Shown: positions 13,100 through 25,480, counted from the stretch's first letter. The stretch is 64,000 nt of DNA from Epiperipatus broadwayi (GCA_028023455.1 JAQFVV010012395.1:7006001-7070000), one strand, 5' to 3'. Notes: a model not told the origin generated them from the sequence alone. Numbers and translations: made by a program.

Positions 13100-13770
13100 T
13101 ATAAAACTTGGACACTTAATAGAAAAGCTTTACAGAGATTTCAAACTATGCACTAAAAATTAGGAAGATGCATGTTGTGATTAATAAGGAGAAATCAAAA
13201 GAAAAATATAATAGTAAAAGTAAAGCAAGTATTTATAACATTATTAAAAGAATTAAGAGATTATAACGGGGTAGTAAATGTGGTAATAGATGGGTAAAAA
13301 AGTAGTAATCTACATTTTAAATGATTAGAAAAAGATCTAGAAAGAGACCACATATGAGATAAATAGATGAGATTAGGCAATTTATGGGAGTAAGGTGTCA
13401 GAGATATGCTATGAATTAGGGAAATGTGTTTAAATATGGAAAGATAATCACTCTTCTGTCATACCTGAGCTATAAACATACTACAGAGCCACCTATGCCG
13501 CAAAGGGCCGCTTAGCCACAATCAGTTAAAAGAAAACATCAATTATTTTAGTTGTAAACATATACAGGCATTTAGAGCCATTACATGTAGATATGCAGGT
13601 TATCCAAGCATAAGGCATCTGATATTAAAACGAGAGATAATTATAAATAAAAAAATAGTAAGATAGAGAAAAGATTAGTCAAATGAAAACCTGCCAAAAC
13701 CTCTTGAGATTGCCTTTCTGCGGTGAATTAATGTTGACTAAAAATGATAATGACTACAAAATTTTTTATC
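13100..13770 (+). pseudogene. RTE-type LINE 3' fragment (degenerate)
   Basis: The text resembles the 3' part of the better RTE copy at 26.95-28.56 kb: 'cttggacacttaatagaa' (TWTLNR; the 28-kb copy has EAWTLNRR), 'agaaagagaccacatatgag' (RKRPHMR) and a tail 'gtgaattaatgttgac...aatgataatga' ending in a short T-G-A-rich repeat, as RTE elements do. Numerous stops. Only the end of the RT frame and the 3' tail are present. Confidence 0.6.
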
Positions 13771-14062
13771 TTTTAATTATTTTTAATAATTGATGATATT
13801 ATAAATTCATTTTTATATTTCAAAAATAGCTTATTATAACATAATAGCAAAACAATTGAACGGTAAAGTATTTTTACATTGAAAGTAAGAATATAAACGC
13901 AAATAAATTATTCTCAATTAAAAAGAAAAATAAATTATTTTAAAGCATTAATGTAAAACTAACTTTTTTTTTTGGCTATTTATGCAAATAGAAGAATCAA
14001 ATTTAAACATTGTAGATTACTGAATTTATATGCAAATAAGTAATATAAATGTTTACTTTTAG

Positions 14063-17000
14063 GATATTCTTTGCGTCCCAAGTTAACTTCTACAAAGTCA
14101 ACAGCTGGTACCATTACCCTCAGATTCAATGTTTCATTTCCTGAAAATTCAGCTTACCAGATTTCCAGAAACGTTAGTATGTATCCAGGAAATTTATCTT
14201 ACCATTCCTACCAGTTTAAGCCGAATTCACTTGATAATACATCCCATTTTAAAACTTTTAATTCTTTCCCATTTAATACTATTAATAGCATAAATTCAGG
14301 TTTTAGCACCGGTTTTAGAAAAAAATATGAAACCACAAAAAATATTTACTCATTTACTTTAAATAACAATAATTACACAAAAGATAAAAAAATATACGAT
14401 GAAAATACATCTTTGTCCATTATGGCCGATCAGTATACTACTAATAGTACAATATATTTTAAAGATTTATTGAAAACTTCAATTATGTCAACTTTAAAAA
14501 ACTTCAAAGGATTCTCCATATTTTTACAAGACAAAAATACCAGCTTTCAGACTCAAAAAGACACAACAATATATGAAAAAGACAGCAGAGCTAATTATAA
14601 GAAAGTCAACTACACAAAGCCTTATAATATAAATCTATTAACACCTCAAAGTAAAATGAAAACAATAATTTCTAAACAGGAAATAAGTTCGAAATCAGAA
14701 TTAAGTTCACTAATACATAAAAGTAAACCAACACGCAAATCTTTAAATATTCAAACAAACCCAATAACCCAATACCCTAAATTATTACCACCAATGCATC
14801 ATCATATAAGAAATATTACTTCTTCAAAGCATCAAGAAATTTCAGTAACTTCACACTCTAAGTTAAACTTTATAGTTTCACATCATAAAAAAATGCTTCT
14901 GAACAATAAGTCATCAAAATTCTATACTACTTTAAAATCTTCAAAAAATAAAGCAAGTTTATTAATTCCCAGCACAGCAGTAAATAACAGTTTTCAAGAT
15001 AATGCAACTTCAAAGTCTATTTCTAAAGTCTTACAATATAGAAAGTCACAAGATTTCCAAGATAAAGCGAATCCTACAACATCACATCTTAAAATAAAAT
15101 CTTCAGCTTCATCAGAAATTATTAATGTAACATCATATTTTACAGAAACATTGCAACAAAATATAAATTCAACAGTCTCACAAAACAACATAAATAATAC
15201 AAATTCTGAATTCAAAATTAATCTAACAGCACTTGACACCAATATAAGTTTGACCACAGAAAATGGGACTTTTGAAACCAGTTTGATAAATACAATTTCA
15301 AATCAGAAAACAAAGACAACTAAATCGAGAATGACGGTTACTATTGTAGATAAATTAGATCAGACATTATTTAACACAGTTTCACTTTTAGACATATCAA
15401 CACTCTCTAACAACGAGCACCATTATGTAACTTCTCACCTTACAGAAATATTGCAACAAAATATAAATTCAACCATATCACAAGTCAATTTAAACACCAC
15501 CAATTCTGAATTCAAAGTAAACTCAACAGCATTGAATGCTAATATAAGTTTGATCATGAAAAATGGGGTTTCTGAAACCAATCTGATAAATAGAACTTCA
15601 AATCAGGAAACTGAAACAGTTAAATCAAGAAAGATGGTTACTGTTTTAGATAAATTAGATCAGTCAACACTTGGTAACTTTTTTAAAAAATCAGAGCCAA
15701 CAACATTTACTAACAAAGAGTATCAGTACACACAGAGAACAGAAAGAGATAGTTTAACTCATAGTAAGGGAAATAAGAGTGAAACAATAAGTACTTTTTC
15801 ATTAAACAAAATCAATTTATTAATAAACAGTACTGCAAAGTATGAAGAAAAATTATTGCATACAACAGTAAAAAATAAATATAATAGGATTATAACTGAA
15901 TCAACTCATACTAATGTTTATAATCCAACTAATGCAAGTACTACTGTTAAAACCAATAATTTAAATAAGATATTAACATTTTCTAATTTTATAAATTTTA
16001 TTAATGAATCTGAACAAGGGATTTTAATTACTTTACCTGGAAAATATGTTGATTATTTATACAACGAAGTAAATAATTCAATTGCAGCAGATAAAAATTC
16101 ATCAAATAATAATTTGGACACAAAAGATAATAACTTAAATATAAATGATACTAACCAACTTAAAATTACAAATTTAACTGATAATGACATTTCTTTGTGG
16201 AAAGAAATTGTTAGCAATTTAAGTAATATAAATAATAACTACATTAGTATTAGAATAAGTGAAGCTCCAAAAACATACAGAAATGATTTTAATCAAAGTC
16301 AATTAAGTACTACATTTGAAACAAGCAGAATTCAGTTATCTTATGGATATAATGTTAATCAGTCACATTTTTGGAATACATTGCCCAAGTATATAAATAT
16401 ATTTACAAACACTATTTTGCAAACCACAACCCCTTTGCCCATCAATTCAACCTTTTTTAAATATAAAGATATTGAAACTAATAATTCAGATTTATTGAAA
16501 AACATTGAAACTAGTTCAAGTAATTACAATAAATTAGAACAAAATTTATCAACTAAAAATTCTTCTAGTTATCCTAAAGTTCTTTCAACTAATGCCACCA
16601 TTAATAGAAAGCAGGATAATTTAAACCAAACATCTGTCTCGCTTCAAAATTATAGACAAAAATCTACAGTAAAATCTTTTACAACTATTATAGAAAAAAA
16701 GACTACAAATTCAGACGTATGGAGAAAAGAATTTATGTTAAATGATAGTACGAAATATAATGAAATATTTCAAAATAAATCCAGTGAATTGTTTCATAAC
16801 GATGTAAGCAAAATTAGTTTCTTAACTAAATCTTTAGATTTTAATAACTTCACGGAGCCTTACATTTTAATGGATTATAATGACATGATGCCAAACATTA
16901 TAAGTAACTTTTTTAATATTTCTTGGGAAAGCACATCCATATCAGATAATTCTTCTAATCAATGCAAAAGTTTAGAAATTTCTACTTGCTCCAATATCTT

Positions 17001-17197
17001 AGTTTATAATTCTACTTTTTATCAGAATTCCATGAATGAAACTCATTTTAATAATTCGTTAAAGAATTTCCAACAGAAAACAATTTTCCTATCAACTACA
17101 TGTTTTGAAGCATCTATAGAATTTGTGTGTCTGCTATTGCAGCCAAAATGCGATCAATGGAAACTCATCCATCTCCCCTGTAGAGAAACTTGTGAAG
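14063..17197 (+). CDS. Giant mucin-like exon ending in first half of Frizzled CRD 1 (SEA/CRD gene, exon E)
   Basis: The exon starts after acceptor 'ttacttttag' and ends at TGT GAA G|gtattt. It has 3135 nt, phase 1 at both ends, and is open throughout. About 960 residues are rich in Ser, Thr, Asn, Lys and Ile with very many N-x-S/T sequons, so the product is probably a heavily glycosylated extracellular stalk. Two about 100-residue blocks beginning at 15124 and 15424 are tandem copies (ETLQQNINSTVSQ against EILQQNINSTISQ). The last about 80 residues contain CKSLEISTCSNILVYNSTF, TTCFEASIEFVCLLLQPKC and HLPCRETCE, which are the first seven cysteines of a Frizzled-type CRD including the YNxT motif. 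The next exon supplies the other three. CRDs bind Wnt or lipid ligands in known families; the ligand here is unknown. Confidence 0.88.
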
Positions 17198-17294
17198 GTA
17201 TTTTACTTTGTTTTTATTTTATAATTCATTCCATTACTTATTATATTATTCTAATTTTATAAAACTATAATAACAGATTAATTAATTTTATTAG

Positions 17295-17387
17295 ATTTGC
17301 TTTCTTCCTGCAGTACCCATTTAAATGTTAAACATGTTGACTGCAGCTTTCTTCCAGTATCCAATCCTAAGAGTTTTTGTACATTTG
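17295..17387 (+). CDS. Second half of Frizzled CRD 1 (SEA/CRD gene, exon F)
   Basis: The exon uses acceptor 'aattttattag' and donor 'gtaagt'. It has 93 nt, phase 1 at both ends. It reads DLLSSCSTHLNVKHVDC, then SFLPVSNPKSFCTF and a split Gly codon. The three cysteines complete the ten of the CRD begun in exon E (C8-C10), with a spacing of 10 and 11 residues. A rival acceptor at 17313 ('tcctgcag') would give a stop after three codons, so the upstream one is chosen. The exon joins in frame to the exon at 24671 across an intron of about 7.3 kb that holds the Penelope-like pair and SINEs. Confidence 0.85.
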
Positions 17388-18097
17388 GTAAGTTTAATTA
17401 TATATATAATTAAATGAATCGACATCAATCTTTCGTACTCCATCTAGAGGATTTTCTAAATTCTTAAATGTTATCGATAGACATTGACCGACTCGGCATA
17501 AAGATTTGATATTGATTCATTTATTTATATATTGGCTGTTATTTATGTGTGATTGGGTGATTCAAAGAATTAAAACATAAATTGATTTATTTTATTTTGA
17601 ATTTTAATTGTTATTTTAAAAATAATTTTAAATACATATGCAGATATTTTACAGTTTGGTTTTATTAATTTTAGAAATTAAACTTATTTAAAATAGCATC
17701 AATATTTTAATTCAAATTGGGATTTTAAATAATTATTATATTTTTATATTTTGATTTAATTTAATTTTTAAATTAAATACTAGATGCACTTTGATATCTT
17801 TTTAAATACCGAATTTCAATAATACTGAATTGTAATAAAAATAATTTTACGGAAGATAGAGTTTATTATAATACTAAAAAAACAATATATATATAAATGA
17901 ACTATAAGATTTTGGGCTAAGTAAATTAAAACTTTTTTTCAAGATGCTTAGGACTGTTTTTTTTAGATAATTTGTCCACAACCAGCCCAATAAACTATCT
18001 AATATTGATTTGTAAATTATACACGGATAATACAGATATCATTTATATCTGTAGCCTGTAAAAATATTCGTTCTAACACACACAGATATATATATAT
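17388..18097. other. Intron, AT-rich, nothing recognised
   Basis: Simple AT-rich sequence between CRD exon F and the Penelope-like pair. A short (TA)n run at about 18087-18100 is the left insertion context of that pair. Confidence 0.4.
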
Positions 18098-19898
18098 AAA
18101 CAAAAAAAGACTTATAAATCCAATAAATAATATTATATTTCAACCAGAAGACTGGTTTTCATCAGAAAGAAAAAAAATGCACAGTAAAATGGCGATAATC
18201 AAAAATTACAGATTTGGTAAAAGATTAAAAATTTTAACAAACCCCCCCTGATTGGTCACAAAATCTAACACAGAATATCTACCCAATCAATGACAAAATT
18301 CAAACAAAAAAAAAACAACTACATTCCCTCCTAATCAAGCTTAAATTCTATTTAAATTAAAATAAATATAAAAATAAAAAAATAAAAAATCCAAAATTAA
18401 AATATACATATGTGCATACATAGAAAAATTAGACTATGCTCACATACAAAAAATAGCTGTGCTCACATTAATATTCATTAAAAACTAAAATACTTATACA
18501 TTTTAATCAAAAATTATAGTTAGTGCAAAGTACAATAATTTATAATAACTAATTATTTATCTATAAACCAATTAAACACAGATATTAAACATCCATATAA
18601 CCAATCTTTACATAAAAAACCTCATATAAGAAAATTTTCACATAAAAAACTCACATATAGAAATCATTTAGGAGACCAGGTAACCCAGAGATGTAATAGT
18701 TCCAGTGTTCAAATTCAATCCATGTGGTTCTAAGGTCTTGAATTTAAAAATAAAAAAACTCTCCTTTTGTTTCCTCTCCCTTGTAGAAGAAAAACCTTCC
18801 TGAAGAATCACTACTTTTAAATCATCAATTGAATGATTCGGTAAGTTAAAATGTTTTGAAACCGGTCTATCTTTATTCTTATGCAAAATGTCAAATCTAT
18901 GATTAGTCATTCTGACATGTAAACTATTTGCTGACTCACCTATATACTGGTTTAAACATCTACTACACTCTATCAAATATATCAAATTAACACTTTTACA
19001 TGTAACATAATTAGGAATATACCATTTAAAATTACGATTCTTAGTACTAAAGACCACTTTTGTCACAACAATATGTTTACATGTAAAACATCTTTTATCC
19101 TCACATGGAGAACATCCTTTTTCCTGTACAGAACTACTAATAAAATTTGTTTTGACAAGTATATCTCTAAGTGATCTATGTTTTCGATATACAACCTTAG
19201 GTGGATCAGAAAAAATAGATTTTAAATAATCTGTGGACTGTAATATGTTAAAATGTTTCGCCAATATCCGGTTAATATTAGGTAAATCTCTATTAAAAGT
19301 AAGAACCAATGGTGGAACATCTAATTGTTTTTTACTCTTTTCAGATAAAAGAAGTTTCTTTCTATCAATTAAAGAAGATCTCCTTACTGCATTATCCAAC
19401 AATGTCTTAGGATACCTCATATTGAGCAATCTATTATATAAAATACTATTATTTTGTTGAAGAAATTTCTCATCATTACAAATCCTCTTCATCCTTAAAA
19501 ATTGACTATAAGGAATATTAGCCTTTAAATGTTTAGGATGGTTACTATAAAAATGTAGATAGCGGTTATTATCAGTTGGTTTCCTATATACAGTAGTAGT
19601 AAGAACTCTATTAGTGTAAATAACTTCAACAGCAAGAAAATGAGCAATTGATTTTGAAAAATTCATTGTGAAATTAATATGTTTATTAAAATTATTTAAA
19701 TAACTTAAAAAATTATGAAGTTCAACTTCACTATGTGGCCATATCATGAAAATGCCATCTATATATCTAAGCCAAGTGTGAGGTTTCAGCTTAGCATTAT
19801 CAAGTATAGAGGACTCTAGTTTTGACATAAAAATATTCGCATAACTTGGTGCCATCTTTGTACCCATTGCAGTACCTTGTTTCTGTAAATAGTATCTA
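18098..19898 (-). pseudogene. Penelope-like element, 5'-truncated copy with RT (YIDG) and GIY-YIG endonuclease
   Basis: The open frame from 19867 down to 18668 (399 residues; in-frame text continues to about 19898) contains the C-terminal part of a Penelope-type reverse transcriptase: AMGTKMAPSYANIFM, RYIDGIFMIWPH and VYRKPTDNN. It ends in a GIY-YIG nuclease domain, NLIYLIECSRCLNQYIGES. A C-x2-C-type cluster (GCSPCEDKRCFTCK) lies between, as is usual for the family. The catalytic YIDD box is YIDG here, which removes an essential Asp, and FLDVEV is FLAVEV. The RT N-terminus is missing. About 550 bp of 3' flank follow. The copy is an almost exact mirror of the next feature. Confidence 0.9.
18138..18165 (-). 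ncRNA. Hammerhead-ribozyme-like core in minus-strand Penelope-like copy
   Basis: Read on the minus strand: CTGATGA, one extra A, a 6-bp stem AACCAG/CTGGTT closed by TCTT, then GAAA. Hammerhead ribozymes are known in the terminal regions of Penelope-like elements. Here the extra A and the lack of an obvious stem I mean activity is doubtful. It differs by one loop base from the copy at 21720. Confidence 0.4.
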
Positions 19899-19913
19899 AA
19901 ATTAATTCAACCT

Positions 19914-19935
19914 AATTCAACCGTACGGTTGAATT
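19914..19935. repeat. 22-bp perfect palindrome at the junction of the two Penelope-like copies
   Basis: AATTCAACCGTACGGTTGAATT-type palindrome lies between the two arms. The plus-strand copy extends about 45 bp further into the RT than the minus-strand copy, so the junction is slightly asymmetric. It may mark the end-joining or template-switch point that created the pair. Confidence 0.8.
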
Positions 19936-21793
19936 AATATATTTGGTTTTAAGAAATAATTTTTTTACTTTTGATTCTAGATACTATTTACAGAAACAAG
20001 GTACTGCAATGGGTACAAAGATGGCACCAAGTTATGCGAATATTTTTATGTCAAAACTAGAGTCCTCTATACTTGATAATGCTAAGCTGAAACCTCACAC
20101 TTGGCTTAGATATATAGATGACATTTTCATGATATGGCCACATAGTGAAGTTGAACTTCATAATTTTTTAAGTTATTTAAATAATTTTAATAAACATATT
20201 AATTTCACAATGAATTTTTCAAAATCAATTGCTCATTTTCTTGATGTTGAAGTTATTTACACTAATAGAGTTCTTACTACTACTGTATATAGGAAACCAA
20301 CTGATAATAACCACTATCTACATTTTTATAGTAACCATCCTAAACATTTAAAGGCTAATATTCCTTATAGTCAATTTTTAAGGATGAAGAGGATTTGTAA
20401 TGATGAGAAATTTCTTCAACAAAATAATAGTATTTTATATAATAGATTGCTCAATATGAGGTATCCTAAGACATTGTTGGATAATGCAGTAAGGAGATCT
20501 TCTTTAATTGATAGAAAGAAACTTCTTTTATCTGAAAAGAGTAAAAAACAATTAGATGTTCCACCATTGGTTCTTACTTTTAATAGAGATTTACCTAATA
20601 TTAACCGGATATTGGCAAAACATTTTAACATATTACAGTCCACAGATTATTTAAAATCTATTTTTTCTGATCCACCTAAGGTTGTATATCGAAAACATAG
20701 ATCACTTAGAGATATACTTGTCAAAACAAATTTTATTAGTAGTTCTGTACAGGAAAAAGGATGTTCTCCATGTGAGGATAAAAGATGTTTTACATGTAAA
20801 CATATTGTTGTGACAAAAGTGGTCTTTAGTACTAAGAATCGTAATTTTAAATGGTATATTCCTAATTATGTTACATGTAAAAGTGTTAATTTGATATATT
20901 TGATAGAGTGTAGTAGATGTTTAAACCAGTATATAGGTGAGTCAGCAAATAGTTTACATGTCAGAATGACTAATCATAGATTTGACATTTTGCATAAGAA
21001 TAAAGATAGACCGGTTTCAAAACATTTTAACTTACCGAATCATTCAATTGATGATTTAAAAGTAGTGATTCTTCAGGAAGGTTTTTCTTCTACAAGGGAG
21101 AGGAAACAAAAGGAGAGTTTTTTTATTTTTAAATTCAAGACCTTAGAACCACATGGATTGAATTTGAACACTGGAACTATTACATCTCTGGGTTACCTGG
21201 TCTCCTAAATGATTTCTATATGTGAGTTTTTTATGTGAAAATTTTCTTATATGAGGTTTTTTATGTAAAGATTGGTTATATGGATGTTTAATATCTGTGT
21301 TTAATTGGTTTATAGATAAATAATTAGTTATTATAAATTATTGTACTTTGCACTAACTATAATTTTTGATTAAAATGTATAAGTATTTTAGTTTTTAATG
21401 AATATTAATGTGAGCACAGCTATTTTTTGTATGTGAGCATAGTCTAATTTTTCTATGTATGCACATATGTATATTTTAATTTTTAATTTTGGATTTTTTA
21501 TTTTTATTTTTATATTTATTTTAATTTAAATAGAATTTAAGCTTGATTAGGAGGGAATGTAGTTTTTTTTTTTTTTTTTGTTTGAATTTTGTCATTGATT
21601 GGGTAGATATTCTGTGTTAGATTTTGTGACCAATCAGGGGGGTTTTGTTAAAATTTTTAATCTTTTACCAAATCTGTAATTTTTGATTATCGCCATTTTA
21701 CTGTGTATTTTTTTTCTTTCTGATGAAAACCAGTCCTCTGGTTGAAATATAATATTATTTATTGGATTTATAAGTCTTTTTTTGTTTTTATAT
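19936..21793 (+). CDS. Penelope-like element, 5'-truncated copy with intact YIDD and GIY-YIG endonuclease
   Basis: The open frame from 19943 to 21208 gives 421 residues, with no in-frame ATG at its front, because the RT N-terminus is missing. It shows LRNNFFTFDSRYYLQKQG, AMGTKMAPSYANIFM, the catalytic RYIDDIFM box, VYRKPTDNN, the Cys cluster and a C-terminal GIY-YIG domain (LIYLIECSRCLNQYIGES, then R at MTNHR). Full Penelope-like proteins are roughly twice as long. It differs from its inverted partner by about three residues in 399, so the pair is young or conversion-homogenised. The 3' flank to 21793 carries a hammerhead-like motif and ends near a (TA)n tract. It is in the host intron, sense orientation. 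Confidence 0.9.
21720..21747 (+). ncRNA. Hammerhead-ribozyme-like core in plus-strand Penelope-like copy
   Basis: CTGATGA (21720-21726), one extra A, stem II AACCAG/CTGGTT with loop TCCT, then GAAA (21744-21747). The order of conserved core blocks matches a hammerhead. Stem III could be a short ATA/TAT pairing just downstream. A pairing partner for stem I is not obvious. It may be a degenerate or dimer-dependent ribozyme, or chance. Confidence 0.4.
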
Positions 21794-21814
21794 GTATTTC
21801 CTTTGGTTAGTTTG

Positions 21815-21858
<44 letters not shown>

Positions 21859-23666
21859 ACTAAAATACAGCAACAGAGAATAAGAAATTAAGTCTAATAT
21901 TATTTATAAAATGAGAGGTTCAATCTATTATATATATATATTGTAATGAAATTATGCCAGCTAATGATTATATTCTGTCTTCATGATTCTAGGGAATGAT
22001 TATTTATTTATTTGATGTCCAGCAGGTGGCTGTATGCAAGATGTGGTGACTATAACATAAAGTTAATCCTATTAAATCATAATCATTGATGACAATTAGA
22101 CTAAAGCTCATGTCAAGCACAAGTCTCAAGGCAAACACCAATCATATGTGCTGATCATCATTTACTTCACATATTTGTTAAATAATTGAATGTGTTTTAA
22201 TTAGCTCTATAAGAGCACTTTATCTAATGTATTCTGAATATTAAGCACACCAATTACTTATCTGATACATGAGAAATAAATGAGAAATAAGCCTTTTTAA
22301 CAAGAACAATTAATTTACTAAGTAACAAAAAAAAAAAACTTAATAAAATAAATAAATTCTCTCTAACCCTTGTATTTACAAATTTACATAATAATAAATT
22401 ATTTTAGAATATATCAGCAAAATCAATCTAACATATTATGGCTTAATTCGTTTTACTTCAATTACTTTAGTTTCCCTCAACTTGATTTATTTCCTGACTC
22501 CAGGATTAATAACATGAGAATAATAATCTTATAATACATAAAAAACATTGGTTTTTTCTAATATCAATAGATTTAGATTAACATTACTAAAAACACACCC
22601 ACATGTAATTGGTATGTTAGAATAAAATTTAAATTTATAAAGTCTCTTTGCAAAATTAAATTAATTTTATAGATTATTAATTCTTCAAATGAGTCAATTA
22701 AAATGGTGTTATCAAATTTTGATGAGCTCAGAATTTATGCAATCATTTCCTTCCAGCATTTAGGATGTTTAATATTTTAATTCAATGTTAAAGCGGTCTC
22801 TATTGCTGATATAACTTGTTTTTTCTGCCATGAATTTCTATACTTTTAGCTTACTTAATGATGGAGAATATTAAGTAAATGTTTAATAAATAGGTTCGTT
22901 CTTTTCATTAGTACACAATCTTTCTTTCTATCCATAGATGATTTCTTCTATAATGATTTTTCAGCAGACATTACAGGCAATTAAACTATAATGAAGGCAA
23001 ATAATCCTGACAAGAGTATGATTAATTAGGCATTTATTTTAACAACTCTCTGGGCATCTTTCTGTATCATTTAGGCTACCTCTTAGAAAATGCAGGACAA
23101 ACTCCATTATGAAGCCTCTCCTCAAGAGTTATATAAACGCAATTGACTGGAAACCATCCTTAATTAACTTGGAAAATAATAGAAATACATTTTTTTGTAA
23201 TTAATTAAAAACAATCATAATTTAAAGAGCAAAGATTACAATAAAATAAAAAACAAACCTTTTATACCTAACTACCATTGTCTGTGGATTATCTGCATTC
23301 ACTTTTTATTAATCAACATTAAATTTTTTAAAAAATAATTAATTATATTTTCAAATCATATGTACTATGATTAAAAAAAATTTATCTTAATCCCTTGAAT
23401 ATTAGATATTATTTTTTTAAATAAAAAGCAAAGCAAAATCTATTGTACAACAGATATTCAGGATTAGAAAATTTAATATGTTTCAGTTTATTTCAATAAT
23501 CCATTGGTTTATCTTTAATTAAACTAACATCCATTTTAAAAAGAACTGCAATTTTTATTTCTTTAAATTTTATTTTTTTAATGAATTCTTTTCTGTTAGG
23601 AAAGCACAAAAGAAATGATGTTTTTATCAAAAGCTAAATTTATATCTTTCTATTTTTTTTTAATTA
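21794..23666. other. Intron, (TA)n then AT-rich sequence
   Basis: A (TA)n run at about 21816-21853 abuts the Penelope-like copy. The rest is AT-rich with no recognised exon, domain or element. Confidence 0.4.
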
Positions 23667-23799
23667 AATCTTTTTAGTTTTTTTTCCCTCATGGGTCATA
23701 GCATCAGCCGGGAAGCGAACCCGCTAACCCGGGACAACTGCTTGTAAAGTAGCCGTCGCTGATCTCTCGACCACTATGCTTGACAATCTTTTTAGTTTT
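23667..23799 (-). mobile_element. Minimal tRNA-derived SINE with 15-bp target duplications
   Basis: The body at 23682-23784, read on the minus strand, starts GTCAAGCATAGTGGTCGAGAG (A-box-like), has a CTAC..GTAG-like anticodon arm region and ends in a T-arm with 'gcgggttcgcttcccggc' (B-box-like). It is followed by ATGAC and a short A-rich tail, seen here as a T run. It is flanked by the exact direct repeat AATCTTTTTAGTTTT at 23667-23681 and 23785-23799. The element is hardly longer than a tRNA. The same family recurs at 36801. Confidence 0.8.
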
Positions 23800-23963
23800 A
23801 TATAGTGAAAATTTTAAAAATTTAAAATATACGTCAAACTCTTTTTTTATTTAGATATTAAAATTAGCTAAGTTATTATTAAAATTTAATTTTAACTGTC
23901 TCTTAGCTTTTATAATTATATTTTACTGGGTTGTATACGTAATACATGGAAGGAATTATTTTT

Positions 23964-24392
23964 CACTCTTCTTCAGGTGTTGTTGGCCTAATATGCACAG
24001 TGACAGTATTTGCATAGAAGTCGAACTCGCACTTTTAGATTCTTGAATATCGAATTTAAGGCAAACGCTCTAATCAACTGCTCAGTTGGTTAGAGCATTT
24101 ACCTTAAATTCGATTTTCAAGAATCTAAAAATGTGAATTCAACTTACCTGGCCTGATAGGCACAATGACAGTATTCACACTCACACTTTTAGATTCTTGA
24201 ATATCGAATTTAAGGCAAATGCTCTAAACAACTGCTCAGTTGGTTAGAGCACTTACCTTAAATTCGATTTTCAAGAATCTAAAGGTGCTAGTTCAACTTT
24301 TACATGAATATTGTCACTGTGTATATCAGGTCAAAAACATCTGAAGAGTGGAGAATACTACTACTTGAAACGTTGTGTATTTACTTACCTGT
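23964..24392. repeat. Double head-to-head SINE foldback (four alternating tRNA-like arms)
   Basis: Four arms alternate minus, plus, minus, plus. The centres at about 24084 and 24238 read 'caactgctcagttg', so each fold begins at the A-box-like sequence ('gctcagttggttagagc'). The period is about 154 bp. Arms contain 'accttaaattcga..caagaatctaaa' and the outer plus arm continues into 'catctgaagagtggagaat' and 'cttgaaacgttgtg'. This looks like a SINE inverted pair that was then duplicated. Confidence 0.8.
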
Positions 24393-24670
24393 GTTGTCTA
24401 TACATGGCAGGAAGGTTAAAATGTAAACTACTCACCAATAATGTTCAAAATATCAAGCCACACTATCTAATAACAAGGCTAATTCCTTTCAGATGGAAAA
24501 ACAAATCCATTTCTTATTTAAATTAGATGATAACTGAAAATTTCAAATCCGCCAATATATTAGATGGCATGGTTGAATACTTTAAACATTGATTAATGAC
24601 TAATTTCGTTTTTACATACTTGCTATTTTTGTGATACTATATTTTGTTTATACATATTAATGTATTTTAG

Positions 24671-25480
24671 GTTTTAATCACTTGATTCGCAGATCTACTA
24701 AAAAGTTTTTAATGAAGCTGGATTCCTCACCGTGGAAAGAAACCTCTATAATCAGTGAACCAAATAATATAAATACATTAAAAATGTTCCAAAATTCCAT
24801 GGCAGTTAAAAACTTTACAAAGCAATTTGGATCCATAGGAAACTATTTTACAAATAACCATATTACACATTCATCATTAATCTATTTTGATTCAAACTCT
24901 ATGATGAAAACAACTCAGTTTAACAGTTTTAGCTCTGATAGTAATAAATTATTAAAGCATGTAATTATTAATAAAATACTCAATTTTTCGAGTCATGCAG
25001 AAAATACATTATCACCACCAACAACATTATCTGGAACTAAACCAATTACATTTAATCATGTTCTTCAATCATTAACTAAGGAAGATCTAATATTTAAAAT
25101 TCCAGATATCAATAAAAAATCAACAAGATTTAAAATTCATGAAACTATCACAGTACCTGCAACTACCTTGACATTAAGTAAATTACATAAATTCTCAAGT
25201 AAATCTGCCATTTCAACTGAGAGTATTACAATTTTTACTAATGAATCATTAAATAAAACATTGGTACAATGTTCTAATATTGAAGATGATGTTTGTTCTC
25301 AAGTTTTACCTTATTTTGAAACATATCCACGTTTAGGTCTATATGTTGACATTGTAGAAAAAGATTTTGCAAACAATACCTGTGCTTTACAAATTCTTCA
25401 CCTGAAGTGCATGTTACAGTGGCCTCTATGTTCAGAAGACACATTTACAATATACCAAGTTTGTAAAGGTTTATGTGAAG
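24671..25480 (+). CDS. Second linker plus first half of Frizzled CRD 2 (SEA/CRD gene, exon G)
   Basis: The exon starts after acceptor 'tgtattttag' and ends TGT GAA G|gtgagt. It has 810 nt, phase 1 at both ends, and is open throughout. About 195 residues form a Ser/Thr/Asn-rich linker like a shorter version of exon E. The end reads VQCSNIEDDVCSQVLPYFET, then NNTCALQILHLKCMLQWPLC and QVCKGLCE, giving seven cysteines placed as C1-C7 of a Frizzled CRD. The ending ..C..LCE|G has the same residue and phase as exon E (..CRETCE|G), so exons E-F and G-H are paralogous cassettes. The usual YNxT motif is not kept. Confidence 0.82.

Noticed and set aside
17313-17387. Alternative acceptor (tcctgcag) for CRD exon F
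   Set aside because: It gives a stop within three codons, whereas the acceptor at 17293-17294 completes the CRD cysteines in frame.
23682-23784. Functional tRNA gene
   Set aside because: The cloverleaf is imperfect, the copy has an A-tail and target duplications, and a second diverged copy exists. It is better called a SINE.
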